53,863 nucleotides of DNA, taken from the NCBI GenBank assembly GCA_011319805.1, contig SJRY01000321.1, forward strand, positions 1-53,863, given 5' to 3'. The notes beneath the pieces were generated by a model, which saw only the letters and a list, made by a program, of their open reading frames with translations, had not been told where the DNA came from and searched no databases. This DNA is from Macrocybe gigantea. Taxonomy: Eukaryota > Basidiomycota > Agaricomycetes > Agaricales > Callistosporiaceae. A program made the position numbers and the translations under genes. Positions 45,451-53,863 of the stretch are shown in pieces; the first letter of the stretch is position 1, and every line of letters begins with the position of its first letter.

Positions 45451-48400
45451 ATGATTGAAATTCAAGAACTCGAACCAAAGCCGGGCGATGCTTATGCAGA
45501 CCTCAATGAACTTATGCAGGGCGGTGTTCGCTCTGTCATCCAGCGCAAAGGTGCTGCACCAGAACTTATCCTGGAACACGTCCTGAAACTGGCGTCCGAT
45601 GAGTTGGGACTAATTCGGCTAGATGGCAAAAGTACCGCGGAGAAAGCGTGTTCAGCAAGAGAGATAATTCAGAATCATCCTGGTCTCGAGGCGTACATAG
45701 ACGCTGCTTTCGAAAGCGGAGACTATACCAAACTTGCTTGTCTAGGTCGGTTTTTGGGTGATAGCTTGATACGATGACGAGCTCTGACCATACAGTAGAT
45801 GTTCTACAAAAGAAGGCTTCTGATGAGAGTGAGATTTTTCGATAATGCATGCAGTGTTCCTTTGCTTATCCGAGTCGTTATGAAGGAGTTGCAAAAGGTG
45901 TTCTTGGTTCATCAGAGCCTTCGTGCCAATACTTACTCTTGTATCTTCAAGCCATCACTTCAGCCTGGGGCTCTCCGTTTATAGGCAACTCTCACGAACT
46001 CCTCCTCGATGCTCTGCAGAATATTCCTCGCAACAGACATTATGAAAGCATCACATCGATCGTTCAATCCTCTGGAACTGGTAAATCTAGGATGGTGAAT
46101 GAAGTGAGAAAGCTCGTCTTTGCGATTCCCGTCAATATTCGAAAACCCGAAGACGCAAAGAGTAAGTCGAGATCATTGTTCTTGCGTCCCTCCCTTTGTT
46201 TTTAAACGACTACAGGCAAGGCTTATCCGCCATCCGACACACCAATACATAGGTATCTGGTCCTCAACAATAGCGGCGACCTGCTCGATCACTTTGCACG
46301 GTTCTTTGATGCTTTGTTCACAAACGTCCTGCATCTACTGGAGGCTCAATTTGAATCCGAAGTGCGACAACTTGGACACAGCTGGAAACCCACTAAGCGC
46401 GAGCTTGCGGAGTGGTGGTCGAACGTGTTTGACGAGACCAGGGAAGAGTTGTATAAGAAAGTCGTTGCGGATGCATCGGCACTGGTAAGTGAAAGTATCC
46501 ATACCGTGATCGATATCTGAACATGATAATAATCTTGTTGATCTATCGTAAGGGAGCGGATGCCAACCGGCCTTCAACGGCGTGCGCAGTTCATGCCTTG
46601 GAGCGTCTTGTTGCGGCCATAAAAGAGAGGACTGCAGCGTCCCGTTCCAAGGGCGAAAGCCCCAAGTACCCGGTGGAGCTGCTCGTTTTCTTTGATGAAG
46701 CACATACTCTCTGGAAAGTCTCAAAAGGTGACGAGAAGTCCGAAGATGAGGATCTGGCACCCCTCGTCAAAACCCGTTATGATCATTTATGCACCACTAT
46801 GAACTCTCTTCAAAGACAAGATGTTGTCTATCTCTTTATGTCCACCGCTTCACCCGTTTCCATGCTTGCACCTCGCGCTCCCCTCGCCAGCTCAGCGCGA
46901 GTCGCATCCAGCCGTCCTTCGTTCCCCCCTCCCATTACAGAGACGCCTTTTGATTGTCATCCAACGCTTGTCAACCGTGAGGCGCGAATCAGAGCTGGCC
47001 CTGATCTTACAATGGAGTCTGTAAGGAGTTTTGAATTCATGGTCAGATTTGGTCGACCTGTGTAAGCGTCATTGTAACCGTTTTTCGTTTTTGAATTCAA
47101 TCTTCACTTCCTTTCCATAGATAGATTCTGGTCATTGTTCCAGGCATATTGTGGGGTGAAGTCCAGTACTAAAACACCAGAACAGTATATTCTCGATCTC
47201 GCCAAGGAGAATCTGGTTAATGACGTGGACACTGAGAAGTCAAAGATGGCAATGATTGACATTGTCCACCACATGGATTATGAACCACGGCGGATAAAGG
47301 TGAATCGTTTTGAATCGGAGCTTGTCAAGAGCTATATGAGGATTGTCTACTCTATCCCAGCGGACCGCTCATACATCCGTTCCGGGTACCCATCTGAGCC
47401 GATTCTGGCAGAGGCTGCTTGTCAACAACTCGCGGTGTGGGAGAGCCAGAAATCTAGCTTCGTGATAGATACTCTCAACTTGCCGAACAACAACGGCCTT
47501 CTTTCCAAAGGAGAATGTGGGGAGCTCACAGCCCGAGTTCTGCTCTCGGCCGCATATCGGAGGGCCATAGAAAAGGAGCATGTCCTAACGACTGGAACGA
47601 TCCAATATTCCCGAGGCTGTCAGCTCATCACGTTTCTGGGAGAGCTCTTCTCGGCACAGTTCATTGACAAAATCCTCCAATCTTGCGCAGACGGACGAAA
47701 TTTGGGCCCCAATCTCGAGACGGCGTTCTCGACTGGCATCGTTCGGTTCACGCATTTCATCAAAGCGGGCGATGACAGTTCGGTCACGGCTGAAGCTGCA
47801 TGGGCGGCCTTCATCCGAAGCGCAGCTATTATTTGCAAGAACTGCCAACCGGTTATCGACCTCATCATTCCTGTTTTTCTGTGCGATGATGCCGGGAAAA
47901 CGCCGTTATGCGAGCACGCGATGACAGGCATATTAATTCAGGTCCGCGATCGCCGCCGTGCTACGCCTACGATCCATGCTGAGATCAACGCCCTGGAACT
48001 CAAATACTTCAAGCCAACACTGAGATGCGAACACCGTAAGCGCCCGGATCGTCCTGGCAAGGATACTCAGCCGCAGATCAAAGGACCACCGCCCTACATT
48101 GCCTTGATCATGGATCTCGGAGTCCAGCCTTTGGCTAGAGCCATCAAGACGAGCAAAGGCAACCGGTCGGCTGATGCTCCGGATCCGCCATCCATCTCCG
48201 TCATTCTTCACAACAAGGTTCAACGAGAGCAAGCTGACCGAGCAGCGAAAGCGCCGAATGGACAAGGAAAAAGTCGCTACACGATCTGCGTCCGAGGCTG
48301 TTCCGAGAAGGTCTACAAAGGTATACGAACTGGAGAAGACACGAGCAAGTTCGCCATGCTCCTTCAGTCGCGCGACCTGTTTGCGGAGCATCCACGCGAT

Positions 48401-48583
48401 GAGAAGTGGAGACGCGCCATGCAAAACCTCAAGCCGTTGTGGACGCGTGGATCGCCTTGCTACGACTGGGTGGTGAATGATTATCTCAATAGCCCTGCAG
48501 TACAAGAACAGGATATCGAAGAGGAGGGCGTCGACGCGGGCGACGGTTGTTACGGTGCAGACCCGAAGGATGATCTGCACTAA
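45451..48583 (+). CDS. Large P-loop NTPase with possible nuclease-like C-terminus, right copy
   Basis: Start MIEIQELEPKPGDAYADLNE. The helical N-terminus leads to Walker A QSSGTGKSR (about 46065) and, after introns at about 46162-46214 and 46483-46552, Walker B VELLVFFDEAH (about 46670). After the intron at 47065-47120 a 480-residue C-terminal part follows with LAKENLVNDV, SRGCQLITFLGELF and CEHAMTGILIQVRDR. The hydrophobic-Q-V-K/R pattern resembles the core of restriction-endonuclease-like folds, but a full active site was not shown. Such architecture, NTPase plus nuclease, is known for Crinkler-like proteins; membership here is inference. The ends of the second exon show two apparent base losses (near 45840 and 45862) shared with the left copy. 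Confidence 0.7.
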
Positions 48584-48724
48584 TAGCTTTTCCTTCCATT
48601 TTATTGTGTACTTTATAGAATATGCGAATGTCAAATATTGAGGATTGACATGTAGCAATGCTTGCGGCACAAAATATAGACGGCAAACGATGGACGCACC
48701 ATGGCATCCCACGTTGAAATACCG

Positions 48725-49010
48725 GCACGTAGATTCGGTGGCCCGTCGTTCAAGAGAGATGGCGCACGGTCATCTGACGCTATGTTCTTTTTGTAAAAAA
48801 AAAGAAAAAAAAAGGCTTCATGGTCCTTCGTAGATTCCCTGCGACACGGTCGAAAAGAACATATGCGCGAGATCGAGCGACAGGCGCGCGAAGCGATGCG
48901 CGGTGGCGACGTACGACTACCTCTGCGTTGTCTTTCCTTCTCCGGCTCTTGTAGTGCGCTTTCTGGCTGTTGTTTTTTTTTTTGTTCTGTTTGTCGCTAT
49001 GTTGCACGTG
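48725..49010 (+). pseudogene. Decayed tRNase Z 3' fragment
   Basis: This stretch matches the last two exons of the tRNase Z genes. GTCGTTCAAGAGAGA and GGTCATCTGAC resemble the RRSRETVRDKALARGHS region, and TAGATTCCCTGCGACACGGT, GAGATCGAGCGACAGGC and GTACGACTACCTCTGCGTTG resemble the final exon. Frames are broken and the middle is replaced by A-rich sequence. It lies just outside the right arm and is a third, older tRNase Z copy. Confidence 0.75.
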
Positions 49011-49033
49011 CTTTGACGTCATGACAGGAACAA

Positions 49034-50489
49034 ATGACCCGACATCGATACCGCCCTGCAAGTGTGATTAAAATGTTCTCGTCGCGACCCAAGTCCAAGG
49101 CCTCTGCAGAACCTGCGATACCCTACAAGCCACGCACGCTCTCCTCTCCCACAGCGCACGTGCACCTCGAGTATGACCCGCCCCGTCTCGAGTTCCACGT
49201 GGCCCAGGCCCCGGCTGGACGCGCTTCGTCTGCGTGAGCGACACGCACGCGCGTGAATTCGGTGTCCCGGCCGGAGACGTGCTCCTGCACGCCGGAGATC
49301 TGACCAACACGGGCCGCGTGGACGGGTTTGAGCGCACGGTGAACTGGTTGTGCGGTTTGCCGCATCGTGTCAAGATGTGCGTGTTTTTTTTGTTTTTTAA
49401 TGGGCTTTGGATTGACGTTTTTCTTACATTCTCCTTTGTAGAATTATTGCTGGAAATCATGATTTGCCGCTGCATGAGGAATGGTACGACCAGAATTATG
49501 CGAGGTGGCACAGGAACGGGGACAAGCAGGTGCGAAACGGTTTTGCTTGTTTCGCATCCATCTCTTCTGATGTGCCCCGCGAGGTCAGCCCATCGACAAA
49601 ATCATGGCACTCCTCAAGGGTCCAAAAGCACAGCGAGCAGGTCTGGTGTACCTCCAGGACGAAGAGTACGCGTTTCAGGCAAAGGAAGGCGGGCGCACAT
49701 GGAGCGTATATGGGTCACCTGTGCGTCTCGATGCCCCTTTTTTTTTTTTGCCTGTGCTGATGCATTTGTACTTGGTATTCTAGTGGTCTCCCGAGTTTTA
49801 TAATTGGGCGTTCAACTATACAGAAGATGAGGCTGAAAGTGCGATCTGACAGTTTTTTTCCCGACGACTACAGCTTTTTGACATGCAATCCACAGAGATC
49901 GCGTCCAGGATCCCTAAAACAGACATCCTGTAAGGCTTCTCCGCTCTGCTGCACATACGCGTCTGAAAAAAAGCCTGAACCCCCCCCCCCCCAAAGCCTG
50001 ACACACGGTCCAGCGCGAGGCATATTCGACCGCACGCTGCGCAGCGGCGCGCTAGCGGGCTGTCCGGCCCTGCGCGCGCGTCTGACGGAGCTCGCGCCGG
50101 GCCTGCGCTTGCACGTTGCAGGGCACATACACGAGGCGCATGGCGCTGTGATACATGCGTGGGACGGCGAGCCACCGCTCGTGCAGGCTGAAGAGGAAGA
50201 GGAGGACAAGGAGGACGATCTGGACGACCTCGATGTGAAGTTTGATGAGGAGCGCCGAGGTGGGGTGGAGGGTTTGCGACCGGAGGAAGAGCGAGAGGAA
50301 GAGGAGAGGGAGGTTGGGGAGGAGGACATGCATCCGCGCACGGTGTTTGTCAATGCGGCGAATTGGCCTCTTGGGCGACGCGCGTGGCGGAACGTTTCTG
50401 TGCCTGGTGGAAGGGCGGAGCGGGTCAGGGTTCCGTTTGGCGGGCCTGGGTTCCAGCCTGTGATTGTGGATCTCAAGGACGATGTTTAG
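49034..50489 (+). CDS. Calcineurin-like metallophosphoesterase
   Basis: Cytosolic phosphoesterase of the calcineurin-like fold, near the MPPED/YfcE-like group. Metal motifs: VSDTH (about 49226), LLHAGDLTNTG (about 49282), IIAGNHDLP (about 49450), LTHGPA (about 50000) and GHIHEAHG (about 50122). Introns of 50-80 bp separate the motifs; the last has a run of 13 C before its acceptor (49980-49992). Starts at 49034 or 49073 are possible. One base is missing near 49215, before the FVCVSDTH block. Between the GHIH motif and the conserved VNAANWP end there is an acidic insertion of about 55 residues. It ends VDLKDDV. Confidence 0.87.
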
Positions 50490-50848
50490 TGCTCTCTGTG
50501 CGTGGTTTCCATGTTTACTCGGGCATTCACATGATGCAATGCGCATATATACGTCTGTCCGATTCTATTTTGACCCACTCTTGTGGATAAAATAAGAGCT
50601 CTGACGTTGCGCGTGCTTTGTGCGGACGAGTTCGCATGAAGTGACAACATCTTGCTCAGCTGATCTCTTCGCTTAAGCAGGGTCTCCACCTTCTCTAGCT
50701 TCGAGAATCGCTGATCGTGCGTGCAAGATTTTTTTCGCACATAAATTGAAGAAGGAGCGAGGCCCGATGCCCCTCCCCACCCCAAACGCTCTCGCTTCCT
50801 TTTTTAAAGGACAACTTTTTTGTGACCGAGAAATTGCTGAATTTGATT

Positions 50849-53800
50849 ATGAAGTCGCGAAAGACGAGCGTTGGAGGTTTGTTGGTTTTGTTGTTCGGGG
50901 GGTTGCCAGAGTCGGCGCTCAGAGCGCGAGGTGCGTGTGCTCGAGGGGGCTTTGTTGTCATTTTCTCGCTCGTGATCATAATTCTGTTCGTCAGTTCGGC
51001 TGCGCCCTCTCCCAGCGCGAGTGCGAGCGTTTTCATCTCGGATCCGGCCAGCTTTGTGCTTCCGTTTATTGGCACGACAAACGGCGGGCATGTCTTTCCA
51101 GGTTTGTTTTTTTTAAGTTTCCTGTTTTTGTCAGGCGTCTGAACGAAGGTGATTTTAGGCGCGACGCTGCCGCATGGGATGGTCAAAGTCGGGATGGACA
51201 CTGATTCGCCTGGAAATGTGAGGATGAGCTTTTTGATTTGTCGTGTTGCCAGATGGCTGATTGCGCTGAATTCAGCATGCTGGGTATGATGGAGATCCCC
51301 AGTTCAACGTCACTGGGTTTTCACAGTTGCATGATAGCGGCACCGGTGGGGTGAGCTGCCAGCAAATGCTGTGAAATGAATTCCTCAGCGAATGCCTTCA
51401 TAGGCTGTCCCCCTGTCAAACTTTAAACTCTTTCCTTTCGTCGAGTGCTCCTCGTTCGAAAAGTGCCCGACGTCCATCAACAGCCGGAAGATCCCGCGCA
51501 AAATTCTATCCAACGGTTCGCCACTTTATCTATCCTAAAAAAACTAATCGTCTCTTTTAAAAAATCTGACCGACGAAAAAAAAAAAAACACGAATGTCTA
51601 GGCGCGCCGGATGATTTTGCCTCGCCCGGCTACTTTTCGACGAACCTCTCGAGCGGCGTCCGCGTCGAGCTGACTGCCACGCGGCGTTCGGCGTTGCATA
51701 GGTACACGTTTCCTGCTGGGACGGCGCACCCGCGCATCGCGGTGGACATTACGAACGACGGGCAGCGCAGCAGCGGATCCGGTCATGACGCTCGATCCCG
51801 ACACCGCGCGCGTCAAGGGCGGCGCGTCCTTCGCGGCGTCTTTTGGGCCTGGCGGGTGTCCTTTTTCTTGGTCTCTGATACGGTTGTGCTGATGCCGTTT
51901 CGGTAAGGCCGGTATAGTGCGTTTACGTGCGTCACGTTCAAGGGCGAGGGGTTTGCGCTTGGGAAGCCTATGGAATATGGCGTTTGGCTGGCTGATTTTC
52001 CGGTTCGAGGCACGACGGACATCCTGCAAGTCTACTATGGTCTGTCACACGTTTTCAGATTCAGATTCCTGAAGCATAGCACTGACGCGGCGACAGGCTT
52101 CGTGGACCAGCTCGGCGCGCTCTTCACCTTCGCGCCCGCGCCACGCGGCCAAACGACGACGATCCTGGCCCGCGTCGGCGTCTCGCTCGTCTCGAGCGAT
52201 CAGGCGTGCCGCAATGCCGAAGAGGAGATTCCGTACTTTGATTTTGCGCGCGTGCGCCGGGAGGCCCGGGCCCAGTGGAACGACGTGCTGGGACGCATAC
52301 AGGTCGATCCGGCGGGCGTGTCGAGGGAGACCGTGCAGCTGTTTTATTCGTCGGTGGGTCGTTGGTTGTGCTTTCTGTTTCGTGTTGGGGTCTGGCTGAC
52401 GGCGTGTTTTGGTAGGTGTATCGGACGCATATTTCCCCGGCTGATTGTAGGACTTTGCTCCTTCACGGCGAGCTTTGAAAGGACTGATTTTTTCTTTCCG
52501 TGCGCAGATACCGGCGAGAATCCAAAATGGGACTCGTCCGAACCGTACTACGACTCGTATTATTGCAACGTGAGCACAAGCGCGTCTACCCGTCCTTTCG
52601 CCGTGTGCTGATGCTCTTTCGCAGTGGGACACGTATCGCACGCTGTATCCGCTCATGTCGCTCCACGATCCCGTGCGCTTCGCACAGATCGTTCGCGGGA
52701 TGATCGATATTCAGAAACATGAAGGTGCGTGAGATGTTGTATGATCGATACTCCTTTTTTTCTCGGGTCCTGATGGAAGGGGTAGGCTGGCTTCCGGAAT
52801 GTCGAGGCGCGACCGCGATGCACTTTATCCAAGGCGGCAGCAGTGCGTTCTCAGACACCTGACCCTTTGAACTTGACTCGACAGCATTTCACAGACGCAG
52901 ATCCGATTCTGGGCGAATTCTTTGTCAAATTCCATCAGCAAGCGGCTTCGTGGGGCGTCTCTGCAGAAGACCTCTACAACGCCTCTTGGCAGACGCGAGA
53001 TTCAGCCGCCGAATTGGAACTTGCAAGGCCGGCAGGCCGACATTTGGAAGCAGCTGAGTGCGGAACTCGGTCGGCTCAGCGTGTCGTGGATCCCCCTCTC
53101 TGAATTCTCGTGTCAGATTACATCCCGCACGACATGTTCGATGCCGGAGGCGCCAATACCAAGCAGGTCTCTAGGACACTGGAGGTTCGTTCCGGCGTTG
53201 TCGTCTGTGTTTGGATGGACGGGATTTGATTGCGCGTGATAGCACGCTTTTAATGACTTTGCCATTTCTCAAGTTGCAAAGGTCCTTGGCAGAGCGGACG
53301 ACGCCAGGAAGGTAACGCGATGTTTCGCACTTGACGTGATTCTGAGAGTGTCCTGCGTAGTATGCACAACGTGCCGGCAATTATATCAACGTCTGGAACC
53401 CCAATGTCACTGTCCCCGGAAATCCCGAGATTGCGGGCATGATGCAGGTAGGCCAATTCTCATCCTCTCATTGCGATTTGCCTCGCTTAGCTGGTGGATC
53501 GACCCTTGGCAGCCTCGATTTGCTAATGGAACGTTCAACTTTACGGATCCTAGGCATTGCAGCATTCACGATCCGGAGAAGGCTACTTGTTTCTTGAACG
53601 CTGCCAATAGGGATGGTTTCTACGAGGGTCCGTCTTTCCCTTCGTTCCTCATGCTTTTGGAAAAGGCGATTCTGATACTTCCCTGTCTCTAGGCTCTCCG
53701 ATCATTGTAAGCATGCTTGTGTACATTTCGCCTCTCTGATTCATCTCAGTGCCGTTTCAGTATTCTCAAGTGAGTGATGACGCAAGTGCCTGTCTGTCAT

Positions 53801-53863
53801 GCTCACCTTCTGGCATAGTACGTCCCTCAAGATACTGCCAAATTGATTGACCTTCAAGGTGGC
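50849..53863 (+). CDS. GH92 alpha-1,2-mannosidase, 3' end beyond window
   Basis: Glycoside hydrolase family 92 enzyme removing alpha-mannose from N-glycans or mannan. The start at 50849 gives a hydrophobic signal anchor, FVVIFSLVIIILFVSSA. Family blocks: FIGTTNGGHVFP, GATLPHGMVKVGMDTDSPGN, AGYDGDPQFNVTGFSQLHDSGTGG, then DTYRTLYPLMSLHDP (about 52630), HEGWLPECRGAT (about 52785), DPILGEFFVKFH and PHDMFDAGGANTKQVSRTLE (about 53125). Many short introns are present. Apparent base losses near 51765, 52982 and 53003 shift the frame between intact blocks. The window ends inside an exon reading YVPQDTAKLIDLQGG, so the C-terminus is missing. Confidence 0.9.

Larger units (their letters stand above)
41081..48722 (+). 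repeat. Right arm of large inverted duplication
   Basis: The inverted partner of 13676-31711 without the transposon. It carries F-box (41084-42838), tRNase Z (42945-44927) and NTPase (45451-48583), all on the + strand. Homology begins at AAC before the F-box ATG and ends at about 48722, 140 bp past the NTPase stop. Confidence 0.93.

Noticed and set aside
13676..48722. Mating-type locus or centromere-like palindrome
   Set aside because: No homeodomain, pheromone or receptor gene is present, and the arms hold ordinary genes; the inverted layout alone is not evidence.
49980..49992. Run of 13 C as a possible regulatory element
   Set aside because: It is best explained as an expanded polypyrimidine tract just before an intron acceptor.

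Overview
The window is fungal genomic DNA, almost certainly from a mushroom-forming basidiomycete (Agaricomycetes). Genes are cut by many short introns of about 45-70 bp. The gene content fits: a chitin synthase with a myosin-motor head, fungal F-box genes, a GH92 mannosidase, a Tf1/sushi-type chromovirus and a single-pass membrane protein of a type common in basidiomycetes. No RNA gene or CRISPR array was recognised. All splice sites were read by eye.

Layout. 18-1338 (+) is an alpha/beta-hydrolase esterase, convergent with a myosin-motor chitin synthase at 1761-7992 (-). 8.3-9.9 kb looks non-coding. 9.9-11.4 kb (-) is a likely membrane protein gene and 11.75-13.15 kb (+) an F-box/leucine-rich-repeat gene. 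From 13.68 to 48.72 kb the window is dominated by an inverted duplication. A cassette of three genes (F-box protein, tRNase Z, large P-loop NTPase) sits at 41.08-48.72 kb on the + strand and again, inverted, at 31.71-13.68 kb.

The left NTPase copy is split by a TA-flanked DDE transposon (15264-25578) with 24-bp terminal inverted repeats. That transposon is itself split by a 6.5-kb LTR retrotransposon (16529-23047) with identical GTGAG target-site duplications. This gives a readable order of events: cassette duplication or allelic copy, then DNA transposon, then chromovirus.

The spacer between the arms (31.7-41.1 kb) holds an older, more diverged inverted pair (31.7-32.97 kb against 36.96-38.45 kb), a perfect 20-bp-arm palindrome at 36953-37002, a small two-exon gene (-), a single-pass membrane glycoprotein gene, an orphan copy of that gene's tail, and a secreted SGNH hydrolase gene. 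Beyond the right arm lie a decayed tRNase Z 3' fragment, a calcineurin-like phosphoesterase and a GH92 alpha-mannosidase that runs off the window.

Many otherwise conserved genes carry one or more single-base deletions, often in homopolymers. These breaks occur in the esterase, chitin synthase, chromovirus pol, transposase, phosphoesterase and GH92. The pattern is more like residual sequencing error than decay of each gene, so 'frameshifted' calls here should be read with that in mind.
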